A stretch of DNA of 64,000 bases from Acinetobacter sp. C32I (GTDB lineage: Bacteria; Pseudomonadota; Gammaproteobacteria; Pseudomonadales; Moraxellaceae), in the NCBI RefSeq assembly GCF_023702715.1, contig NZ_CP098480.1, positions 1,798,001-1,862,000 of the forward strand, read 5' to 3'. The position numbers and the translations under genes were made by a program. Positions 41,815 to 49,841 of this stretch are shown in pieces. The notes under the pieces were generated by a model. That model worked only from the letters and a program-made list of their open reading frames with translations, ran no database searches and was not told where the DNA came from. Positions within the stretch are counted from its first letter, which is position 1. The number at the start of each line of letters is the position of its first letter.

Positions 41815-43026
41815 TTATCCAGCTACTGTTTTTGCTGGTAGTGGCTTAGAAACATCATTCTGAATGATTTGTACTTCTTGTCCTTCTGAAAGTCGATCAA
41901 TCCCCTCTAAAACAACACGCTCATTGCCTTGTAAACCCTCAATGATCTCGGTCTGTCCTTGTGAAACTGCACCTAGCTTTAACATACGAACTTCGGCTTT
42001 ATCTTCTTTATTCACAATATAAACATAAGTGCCTTTTGCCCCATGTTGAATGGCATCACTCGGTAAATGCACTGCATTTTGCAAGGTCTTGGCATTTAAT
42101 CGAACATTGACAAATTGATTGGGGAATAAAGCATCATCGAGATTGGCAAAAACGGCTTTTACTTTGAGTGTGCCCGTATTCAGATCAATCTGATTATCCA
42201 GTGCCTGAACTGAACCTGTGGCCAATTGTTTTTGTTCTGCACGATCCCAAGCACTCACCTGAATGCTTTCTTTATTTTTTGTGGCTTGGCGTACCGTGTC
42301 TAAATAATTTTCAGCCACTGCAAACTGAATATACACAGGATGGATTTGAGTAATACTCAATAAACCTGTTGCTTCATTGGCTTGGATTAAATTACCCGCA
42401 TCTTTTAAGCGAAAGCCAACACGACCATCTATCGGCGCATATATTTTGGTATAAGACAGTTGCAACTTTGCCGCATCGACCTGTGCCTGATTGGCTTGCA
42501 TCTGTCCCTTGAGCTGATTGACTAGGGCTTGTTGTTGGTCGACCTGTTGCTTGGCAATCGAGTCTTGCTTATACAGCAACTGATAACGATTCAATTCAGT
42601 TTGTGCATTTTGCAACTGTGCTAAATTTTGTTGCTGTGTCCCCTGTGCTTGTGCCAATGTGACCTGAAATGGGGTCGGATCAATTTGTGCCAACAACTGC
42701 CCTTTCTTGATGTATTGTCCCTCTTGGAAATACAGCTTTTGCAGTACACCTGACACCTGACTTTGAACATTCACAGTATTGGCTGGTACCACTGTACCAA
42801 TGGCCTTAATTTGTAATTGCAAATCACCACGTTGTACCCCGACCACACGCACAGGCACAGGTTTACTCCATTGGCTAAACGATTCCTGTTTATTGGCTTG
42901 GGATTTTTTCCAATAATTCCAACCCCATGCCACGAGCAATAAAAGCACCGTCAATGCAATCAACCATTTGATTTTATTTGATCGAGAATGCTGTTGTAGT
43001 TTTAAATCAATCTGTTGTTCACTCAT
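41815..43026 (-). CDS. RND membrane-fusion protein, MdtA/MuxA-like
   Basis: 403 residues. One N-terminal membrane segment (IKWLIALTVLLLLVAWGW), then lipoyl-like (QSQVSGVLQKLYFQEGQYIKKGQLLAQIDP), a long alpha-hairpin, and beta-barrel domains (IYAPIDGRVGFRL). It bridges the inner-membrane pump and the outer channel. First gene of the four-gene operon. The 234-base upstream region is shared with the iron-signalling sigma gene; no dedicated regulator gene lies next to it. Confidence 0.92.
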   Translation of the reverse strand: MSEQQIDLKLQQHSRSNKIKWLIALTVLLLLVAWGWNYWKKSQANKQESFSQWSKPVPVRVVGVQRGDLQLQIKAIGTVVPANTVNVQSQVSGVLQKLYFQEGQYIKKGQLLAQIDPTPFQVTLAQAQGTQQQNLAQLQNAQTELNRYQLLYKQDSIAKQQVDQQQALVNQLKGQMQANQAQVDAAKLQLSYTKIYAPIDGRVGFRLKDAGNLIQANEATGLLSITQIHPVYIQFAVAENYLDTVRQATKNKESIQVSAWDRAEQKQLATGSVQALDNQIDLNTGTLKVKAVFANLDDALFPNQFVNVRLNAKTLQNAVHLPSDAIQHGAKGTYVYIVNKEDKAEVRMLKLGAVSQGQTEIIEGLQGNERVVLEGIDRLSEGQEVQIIQNDVSKPLPAKTVAG

Positions 43027-43174
43027 GGCATGCTCTACTTAATCAAACAAAATTCATTAGAAATATGGGAGATGAAGAAAACAAAAAATGTTCCCCTACA
43101 TTGGTTTAGTCGAACGAAAATCAAAATCAGCTCAATTTTTTCTGTAAAAGTATGTATACAATTTTATTGATATT

Positions 43175-43193
43175 AATAACAATTATCATTACT
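43175..43193 (+). promoter_or_regulatory. Candidate Fur box before the ECF sigma gene
   Basis: AATAACAATTATCATTACT matches the 19-base Fur consensus at 13 positions, with the right half nearly intact. It lies 68-86 bases ahead of the sigma-factor ATG, the expected place for iron repression of a FecI-type gene. Confidence 0.55.
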
Positions 43194-43260
43194 ATTTGAA
43201 AGTATTTTTTCCATCCGCCTTTAATTGTGCATCTCCCTGCTCATTTGTGGACTCCTTGCT

Positions 43261-43776
43261 ATGAACCTGAATGTAGAAAAACAGTTATGGTTTAGCCACG
43301 TTTATCAAACCCAGCAAAGCTCGCTGTTGTCTTGGTTTAAGCACAAACTACAGCACCACCATCAATCGGAAGACTTGAGTCATGAAGTATTCTATCGTGC
43401 CTTAAAAAGTGACTATTGCTTTGAAAAGATTAAAGAACCTCAGGCATGGTTAATGGGCATCGCCAAACATGTGATTATTGATTATTGGCGGCATCAGCAT
43501 GTAGAACATCTATACTTAGATGCGCTTGCACAACTGCCAGAAGAATATTACCCCTCTGCTGAACATGAAGTCTGTATTCGTGAAACACTTTATCAAGTGC
43601 ATTTGATGCTGGAAAAACTGCCTCAACGTACTGCACAGGTGTTTTTATTATCGCAATTGGATGGGCTGACCTATCGTGCGATTAGTGAAAAACTGGATAT
43701 TTCAGAGGCAACAGTCAAAAGAGATATGAAACAGGCTTTCTTGGCCTGTATAAGTCTTTATAATCAGACCGATTAA
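43261..43776 (+). CDS. FecI-like ECF sigma factor
   Basis: 171 residues from the ATG at 43261 (GTGGA 9 bases upstream); an in-frame TTG at 43225 would add 12. Region 2 shows EDLSHEVFYRAL and QAWLMGIAKHVIIDYWR; region 4 shows LPQRTAQVFLLSQLDGLTYRAISEKL followed by a helix-turn-helix. This is the iron-starvation sigma class that transcribes the gene for its cognate outer-membrane receptor. It is followed after 22 bases by a FecR-type regulator and then the receptor, a complete cell-surface signalling cassette. Confidence 0.9.
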   Translation: MNLNVEKQLWFSHVYQTQQSSLLSWFKHKLQHHHQSEDLSHEVFYRALKSDYCFEKIKEPQAWLMGIAKHVIIDYWRHQHVEHLYLDALAQLPEEYYPSAEHEVCIRETLYQVHLMLEKLPQRTAQVFLLSQLDGLTYRAISEKLDISEATVKRDMKQAFLACISLYNQTD

Positions 43777-43798
43777 TTGCTGAATTTGCTTTGCTGCT

Positions 43799-44755
43799 AT
43801 GTCTCAAGCCCCTAAAATCCCTGATCATGTATTGGACCAAGCCGCAGATTGGCTGGTGCTATTACATTCAGGTGAAATGACTGAGTTAGAGCAGCAACAA
43901 TTTCAACAATGGCAAGCAGAAAAACAAGAACATGCCTTGGCCATTCAGCACATCACTAGATTTACACATGGCTTAACAGGTTTATCCAACCACTTTCCCT
44001 CAGATTCTTTAGTCCAGTCCAAGCAAAAATTTAATCTGAGCACAAAACGAAATATGCTGTTTAGCCTGTCAGGATTGATGGTTATCAGTTGCGGAATGTA
44101 TTTATTGCCTTGGGCAAAATGGCAATCTGATGATCATACCGAAGTTGGTGAAATTAAAACTATTGCACTGCAAGATGGTTCAACCTTGATCTTGGCCAGT
44201 GACAGTTATATCAACGTGAATTTCTCCGAACAGACTCGACAGATTCAACTGATCGAAGGTGAAATTTATATCCAAACCGCCAAAGATCCGCAACATCGTC
44301 CATTTATGGTAAAGACCAAAGATGGTGCGATTGAAGCCTTGGGTACTCAGTTTACGGTAAGACAAGAGCATCATGATCAAACTCGAGTCAAAGTCTATCA
44401 ACATGCTGTTGCTTTACAGCCGCAGGATTCTGGGCAACGGCAGATTTTACAGCAAGGTCAACGTGCATATTTCGACCGCCAACAAATCTCTAAACCACTC
44501 CCACTAAACAATGAGCAGCCCTATTGGACTCAACAATTACTGGTGGTAGAACAATGGCCGCTAGAAAAAGTCATTGGTGAGCTATATCGTTATAAAAAAG
44601 GTACTTATTTCATTGAACCAGCGTTAAAAGACCTTCGTGTCTCAGGCGTGTTTTCATTAAAGAATCCTCAACAAAGCTTAGAAACGCTGGCCTATACCCA
44701 CCAACTTGAGTTGAGTTATTACAGTCCTTATGTATTAAAAATAAAAAAAAGATAA
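43799..44755 (+). CDS. FecR-like anti-sigma/signal transducer
   Basis: 318 residues. The N-terminal cytoplasmic domain (DQAADWLVLLHSGEMTELEQ, the DUF4880 region) binds the sigma factor. A single membrane segment follows near residues 83-103 (MLFSLSGLMVISCGMYLLPW), then a periplasmic FecR domain (IALQDGSTLILASDSYINV) that contacts the signalling domain of the receptor. It ends in a secretin/STN-like tail. Order sigma-FecR-receptor is canonical. Confidence 0.9.
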   Translation: MSQAPKIPDHVLDQAADWLVLLHSGEMTELEQQQFQQWQAEKQEHALAIQHITRFTHGLTGLSNHFPSDSLVQSKQKFNLSTKRNMLFSLSGLMVISCGMYLLPWAKWQSDDHTEVGEIKTIALQDGSTLILASDSYINVNFSEQTRQIQLIEGEIYIQTAKDPQHRPFMVKTKDGAIEALGTQFTVRQEHHDQTRVKVYQHAVALQPQDSGQRQILQQGQRAYFDRQQISKPLPLNNEQPYWTQQLLVVEQWPLEKVIGELYRYKKGTYFIEPALKDLRVSGVFSLKNPQQSLETLAYTHQLELSYYSPYVLKIKKR

Positions 44756-44821
44756 AAACATGATCCTTTTTTCAATCTGATCCGACTTATAGAGAAATAC
44801 ACTCCCAGTTGAGAAGACCAC

Positions 44822-47314
44822 ATGAAGGATTATCAGGCGAAAACTACCTTGGCGTTGGCTGTACGCGCCATTTTATGGGGCATGCCACTCAGTATTGCCA
44901 GCATTGCAACAACCTCTGCTTATGCTGCCAATGTTTATCAGATTTCGATTAGCTCAACCACACTTGATCAGGCATTGAAGCAACTCGCCATTCAAACAGG
45001 TACCACCATCAGTTATGACTCGACTACACTTGCAAAAGTAAAAAGCACTTCACTCAAAGGGAATTATTCAGTAGAAACTGCTTTAGAGACTTTGCTTAAA
45101 CCCCATGCATTTGAAGCCATTAAAGTTGCCAATGCGGGATACAGCATTCAAGCCAAAGCAACTGTAGCAGCGGTTGAACCGAAAGTGGTTCAATTAGAAG
45201 CGATTCACACACGAGCAGATCAAGCTAAAAATAACAACGCTCAGCAAGAAAGCAATTCAACACAGCTTCCAACAATTTCGATCAAAGCTGCCAGCCAAAA
45301 TATGACAAATGTTGGCAAGCAAGCTCAGAATATTAAAGACGTACCACAATCTGTAACAGTTATGTCTCGTCAGCGTCTTGATGAGCAAGGCCTAAAAACC
45401 CTTGATGATGTCATGGTACAAACAACAGGTGTAACACGCGAACAGCTCTGGTTAAATAATAACTATAGTGCACGTGGTCTAAAGATTGAAAATATCCGTT
45501 ATGACGGTGGCAGTACTTCAAGTCTAGAAGATCGAAGTAACAGTGCTGATATGGCACAATATGACGCAGTTGAGGTGTTGCGTGGTGCAGATGGTTTATT
45601 CGGTGCTGGTGAAGCTGGCGGTGTGATTAATCTCACCTCTAAACGACCAAAAGCAGAAACCGAAATCAATGGATCAATTTCAGCAGGTAGCTGGAATAAT
45701 TATCGTGGTGAATTTGATGCGACAGGTTCTTTAACAGAAGATCAAAGTGTTAAGGGACGTTTGGTCACTGTTTTTCAAGATCGAGACTTCTTCTACAAAC
45801 CAACACAAAGCCGCCGTGAAATGGTCTACGGTGCATTAAGCTTTGACTTATTACCCGAAACAACATTGTTTACGGGTGTGAGTTATCAAAAAGATAAAGT
45901 AGATGCTTTTAATGCCAGCTTACCTCGTTGGGAAGATGGCGCAGATCTGCATTTACCTCGCAGTACAACGATGGGAGCACCTTGGGGATGGATCGAACGT
46001 AAAAACACATCCTTCTTCGCCAATCTTCAACACCAAATTAATGATGACTGGAAAACACAACTGAATGTACGTCACAACATTGGTAATGATGCGATTAACA
46101 GCGCTGAAATGGAAGGTGCTGTCAGTTATGACACTCACCAAAGCCAATGGTGGCGCTATCAGGATGATACACGCTTTAAAGAAACAACAATGGATTTAAA
46201 CCTACAAGGCAGCTTTAATTTATTTGAACAAAAGCATGATCTGATTTTAGGTATTGATCATAGTAACAACCAAAAAGATTATCGACTAAATTGGACCTAT
46301 TATGCTGATGGCGATGCATTTAATCGCGTTGCACCACCAGAATGGGACTACCCTGCGCTCTCTTGGGCAACCAATACGACCAACAAGAATAATAAATCTG
46401 CACTTTATGGTTCTTTAAAATTACGTCCTGTTGATGATTTAGCCCTCATTCTTGGTGGCCGCTACACCTTTAAAGATGAGTTAACCATCAATAACCACAA
46501 TAGCAATATTGAAAACACCTATACAGAAGACAAAAAATTTGTTCCTTATTATGGAATTACCTATGATATTTTGCCTTCTACTACAGCCTATGTAAGCTTT
46601 GCAGAAATTTATAAAAATCAGCGTAACTATTTAACAGCAGCCGATGGCCCAGGACTCGAACCATTAACAGGGCGAAATATTGAATTTGGTATCAAGCATC
46701 AAATTAATACAAACTTGCTTGCATCCATTGCTTATTTCGATATCAAAAAAGAAAAGGAAAAAGTGTATAACACCTATACCAGCATTCCAAACAGCAACTC
46801 ACTTTGCTGTTATATCGGTACAGGTTCTATGGAAAGTAAAGGCGTTGATGTTGAACTGAATGGCAATATTAGCCCTGACTGGAATTTATCTGTAGGTTAT
46901 ACCTACAATAAAAACGAGAAAAAGGATAATACTGAAAATCCATATAATAGCTACACCCCTAAAAATCTGTTAAAAATTTGGACAACCTATCAGCTTGATC
47001 AAATTGTCGATGGCTTAGAAATAGGCGGCGGTGTAATTGCTCAAAGTAAAAACTATGCAGCAGGATCAGTCAGAGAGTTTAATCCAGTAACACAAAAGTT
47101 TGATGGTGCTTGGAAAAGTATTGAGCTGGTTCAACCTAATTATGCTATTTGGTCAGCTCGTGTCGCTTATGACATTAATCCGCAATGGAATATCGCACTT
47201 AACTTAAACAATATTTTTGACAAAACCTATTACAGTACAATCGGCTATCCAGGTTATGGTAATTTTTATGGCGAACCACGTAACTTCCTTTTGACTTTAA
47301 AAGCAAGTTACTAA
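44822..47314 (+). CDS. TonB-dependent siderophore receptor with N-terminal signalling (STN) domain
   Basis: 830 residues. A signal peptide ends near TSAYAAN. Residues about 36-115 are a secretin/TonB N-terminal signalling domain (ISISSTTLDQALKQLAIQTG), which FecR reads. Plug follows (QNIKDVPQSVTVMSRQRLDE, VEVLRGADGLFGAGEAGGVINL), then the barrel, ending in aromatic-terminated LLTLKASY. This is the FecA/FpvA/FoxA transducer class: ligand binding both imports the siderophore and switches on the upstream sigma factor. GAGAAG precedes the start. The siderophore cannot be named from sequence. Confidence 0.92.
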   Translation: MKDYQAKTTLALAVRAILWGMPLSIASIATTSAYAANVYQISISSTTLDQALKQLAIQTGTTISYDSTTLAKVKSTSLKGNYSVETALETLLKPHAFEAIKVANAGYSIQAKATVAAVEPKVVQLEAIHTRADQAKNNNAQQESNSTQLPTISIKAASQNMTNVGKQAQNIKDVPQSVTVMSRQRLDEQGLKTLDDVMVQTTGVTREQLWLNNNYSARGLKIENIRYDGGSTSSLEDRSNSADMAQYDAVEVLRGADGLFGAGEAGGVINLTSKRPKAETEINGSISAGSWNNYRGEFDATGSLTEDQSVKGRLVTVFQDRDFFYKPTQSRREMVYGALSFDLLPETTLFTGVSYQKDKVDAFNASLPRWEDGADLHLPRSTTMGAPWGWIERKNTSFFANLQHQINDDWKTQLNVRHNIGNDAINSAEMEGAVSYDTHQSQWWRYQDDTRFKETTMDLNLQGSFNLFEQKHDLILGIDHSNNQKDYRLNWTYYADGDAFNRVAPPEWDYPALSWATNTTNKNNKSALYGSLKLRPVDDLALILGGRYTFKDELTINNHNSNIENTYTEDKKFVPYYGITYDILPSTTAYVSFAEIYKNQRNYLTAADGPGLEPLTGRNIEFGIKHQINTNLLASIAYFDIKKEKEKVYNTYTSIPNSNSLCCYIGTGSMESKGVDVELNGNISPDWNLSVGYTYNKNEKKDNTENPYNSYTPKNLLKIWTTYQLDQIVDGLEIGGGVIAQSKNYAAGSVREFNPVTQKFDGAWKSIELVQPNYAIWSARVAYDINPQWNIALNLNNIFDKTYYSTIGYPGYGNFYGEPRNFLLTLKASY

Positions 47315-47343
47315 AGCTCTGAAAATCAATTCATAACCAAAAT

Positions 47344-47373
47344 AAAAAGAGGAAACATCCGTTTCCTCTTTTT
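47344..47373. terminator. Shared bidirectional terminator of two iron-uptake units
   Basis: AAAAAGAGGAAAC (47344-47356) and its exact complement (47361-47373) enclose a 4-base loop, with A and T runs on either side. It ends both the receptor gene from the left and the DUF3325 gene from the right. Confidence 0.92.
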
Positions 47374-47397
47374 ATGTCACTTCAATACAAGCAAATC

Positions 47398-47733
47398 TTA
47401 AATCAAGGTCACAATCAGCAGTAGCCCAAATACAACAGTCACGATCACATTTGCTTGCCATAGTTTTTTAGGGTGATACGTCAATAACAACCCCACTGCC
47501 AAAGCAGCAAAGCTCATACAACCCAACCACTCAGATAAACCGACCGAAGCACCTTTAAAATAAATCATGACCAACGCAGAGAGAAGTAGCATCACCCAGC
47601 CTACAATTTCAAAACGTCGACTATTTTGCGCTGAAATCTGAGCACTAAAAATATCGCGCTGATGCTTACTCATCCCACAGGCAAGTGCTGATAACGCCAC
47701 CACAGCAACACACCACAACATCAATGCTGCCAT
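47398..47733 (-). CDS. DUF3325-like small membrane protein, iron-uptake associated
   Basis: 111 residues with three to four hydrophobic segments (MLWCVAVVALSALACGM, GWVMLLLSALVMIYF, FAALAVGLLLTYH, VIVTVVFGLLLIVTL). Small proteins of this kind, named DUF3325, occur in Fur-regulated operons behind TonB receptors with a PepSY protein. Its ATG overlaps the PepSY stop by one base. Biochemical role unknown; probably an inner-membrane partner of the PepSY protein. Confidence 0.75.
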   Translation of the reverse strand: MAALMLWCVAVVALSALACGMSKHQRDIFSAQISAQNSRRFEIVGWVMLLLSALVMIYFKGASVGLSEWLGCMSFAALAVGLLLTYHPKKLWQANVIVTVVFGLLLIVTLI

Positions 47734-49430
47734 TATGCTTGCTCCTGTTCAGCTTGAACCTTAGGCTGTTTTTTCTGCTTCACCGCTAAACCTTGGTAAC
47801 GCTTTAACTTGTAATAAGAATAGATAAAAATCAGACCCAAAATCATGCACACTAGATCAAAACTGGCGATCATCCATTGTCCATGATAAATACTCATCCA
47901 CAGCGCCTGCCCACCTGTTAAGAAGTTTAGGATTGGCATAAACAGGAACAGTACAGCGGCTAAAGCCAGTTGCTCCAACCATGCGGGACGATGCGCCCGA
48001 ATAGCCGCATGAATTAAACACACAAGCCATGCGATAAAGAACACATTAATCTCTAACGGAGAGCGTTCAGCCAATTGAGCGGGGATAAAACGATTGGCAA
48101 TAAAATAAGCTGCGCAAGCAATTGGTAGGCCTGTAATTGCAGTAATATTCAGAACTTCAACCAGACGATGACCAAAAGGCTTATAACCCAATTTCTGTAC
48201 ATCTGGAATACGTTTCACCACCCACAAGATCAGACCAGAAGCCACCATCATGGTGCCTAATATGCCCGATAAAAATAGCAACCAACGCAACACTGAATCC
48301 ACACCACGTGCCATATGCAACCATGTCACTAAGGTATAAATGGCTTTTGATGCCGAGTTAACAGGCTTGGCTTCATCAATCAGTTGTCCTGTCACCGCAT
48401 TAAACTTCATTGAAGGAATGCTTTCTCGATCAAGCAATGTTGTCGTATGTGTTGCGTTAAATTGAACGTCTGCTTCAACGGTATTCGGTTTATTCACGCG
48501 AATTGAAGCAATCGGGTTATCTTCCCAACTTTGTTGAACGTAATGACTCAATGCGACTAAATTCACCATCGGTGCTGCTGCAAGCACAGGCGCTACCTGT
48601 TCAGCTTCACCACGACGGCCACCACCTCGATTACTACGACCTTCCTCTGCAGCTTCTTTTTGTTTTTGCTCTGCCAATAACCGTGCTTGCTCAGGTGTTT
48701 TAGCAACAGGTTCATTCAGCATTTGATAGAAATTCTGACCGTTTCCATAATGGCTGTTCATCGCCCAAGGCATAAACATGAACATTAACAGCAGCAAACC
48801 ACTAAAGGTGATCATGATATGAAAAGGTAAAGCAAACACAGCCGTTGCATTATGCGCATCGAGCCACGAACGCTGCCCTTTGGCTGGACGGAAAGTAAAG
48901 AAATCTTTGAAAATCTTTTTATGAGTGATAATACCGCTGATAATCGCGACAAACATGAATAAGGTTGCGATACCAACAATCCAACGCCCCCAAATACGTG
49001 GCATGCCATAGAGTTCAAAATGGAAGCGATACAAGAAACCACCACCCCGAGTTTCACGCGCTTTAATCTCTTGGCCCGTTTGCGCATCTAAATAGATTTC
49101 CCCCCCACGACGGCGACCTTCACCCAGCTTACGGATATTCAGCATAATCGCGGGTTGGCGTTCATTGGCAAAACGGATATTCCAGCTTTCAGCAGGCTGC
49201 CCGTTTTGCTGCAAATACTGTAGTGCATAACCCAATTGTTGCTGCTGAGAAGTATTATTCACAGACTGATGCAATTCAGGTTTCATCCACACCGTAATTT
49301 CATTTTGGAAAAAACTGAGCGTGCCCGTCAGAAAAACGGCGTAAAGCAGCCATCCCAAGAGCAGGCTTGTCCATGTATGTAACCATGACATGGATTGGCG
49401 AGGGCCTTCATTTTTACCATCAACACGCAT
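47733..49430 (-). CDS. PepSY-associated inner-membrane protein, probable siderophore-iron reductase
   Basis: 565 residues. Opens with SWLHTWTSLLLGWLLYAVFLTGTLSFF, followed by a PepSY periplasmic loop, more helices carrying histidines (LDAHNATAVFALPFHIMITFSG, VTWLHMARGVDSVLRWLLFLSG) and three C-terminal helices. The PepSY_TM family includes proteins thought to reduce ferric siderophores at the inner membrane through haem-binding His pairs. An Arg/Gly-rich stretch near 265-280 (EEGRSNRGGGRRGEAE) is an insertion of low complexity. It is flanked by DUF3649 (4-base gap) and DUF3325 (1-base overlap). Confidence 0.85.
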   Translation of the reverse strand: MRVDGKNEGPRQSMSWLHTWTSLLLGWLLYAVFLTGTLSFFQNEITVWMKPELHQSVNNTSQQQQLGYALQYLQQNGQPAESWNIRFANERQPAIMLNIRKLGEGRRRGGEIYLDAQTGQEIKARETRGGGFLYRFHFELYGMPRIWGRWIVGIATLFMFVAIISGIITHKKIFKDFFTFRPAKGQRSWLDAHNATAVFALPFHIMITFSGLLLLMFMFMPWAMNSHYGNGQNFYQMLNEPVAKTPEQARLLAEQKQKEAAEEGRSNRGGGRRGEAEQVAPVLAAAPMVNLVALSHYVQQSWEDNPIASIRVNKPNTVEADVQFNATHTTTLLDRESIPSMKFNAVTGQLIDEAKPVNSASKAIYTLVTWLHMARGVDSVLRWLLFLSGILGTMMVASGLILWVVKRIPDVQKLGYKPFGHRLVEVLNITAITGLPIACAAYFIANRFIPAQLAERSPLEINVFFIAWLVCLIHAAIRAHRPAWLEQLALAAVLFLFMPILNFLTGGQALWMSIYHGQWMIASFDLVCMILGLIFIYSYYKLKRYQGLAVKQKKQPKVQAEQEQA

Positions 49431-49434
49431 GACT

Positions 49435-49782
49435 TTACCCTTTTAAAAACCAATAGATCAACGTCATCAATACACTGGGAACAATAACGCCCAACCAGAC
49501 TTTCACGATTGAGTTGACCAAAAATACCCAAATGAACACGGCACAATGGATCACAAAAGCCAACATGGTTGCCCCAAACACGGCATTGGCTTTGGAAGGT
49601 TCAGCGGCAAACAGGAAACCCATCAACATTGCAGCAATCGCAGCAAAGTAATAACCACCAAAAATAGCCAAGACAAAACGTGAAAAAATCATCAATCGAT
49701 ATTTAATCAATGATGATTGTTCAACCTTCTTTTTTGTGACCCTTTTGGCGGAGGCCAAGGGCACAGACGCTTCAATATTCAT
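49435..49782 (-). CDS. DUF3649-like small membrane protein, iron-uptake associated
   Basis: 115 residues with three hydrophobic segments after a basic N-terminus (ASAKRVTKKKVEQSS): FVLAIFGGYYFAAIAAMLMG, VFGATMLAFVIHCAVFIWVF and VWLGVIVPSVLMTLIYWFL. Members of DUF3649 sit between a TonB receptor and a PepSY protein in iron operons, exactly as here (59-base gap to the receptor). Function unknown. Confidence 0.75.
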   Translation of the reverse strand: MNIEASVPLASAKRVTKKKVEQSSLIKYRLMIFSRFVLAIFGGYYFAAIAAMLMGFLFAAEPSKANAVFGATMLAFVIHCAVFIWVFLVNSIVKVWLGVIVPSVLMTLIYWFLKG

Positions 49783-49841
49783 AAAGACACCCAGTCAGGT
49801 GGCGATGATGCAAAATAATCGCCACCTGCATTTCAGGAAGA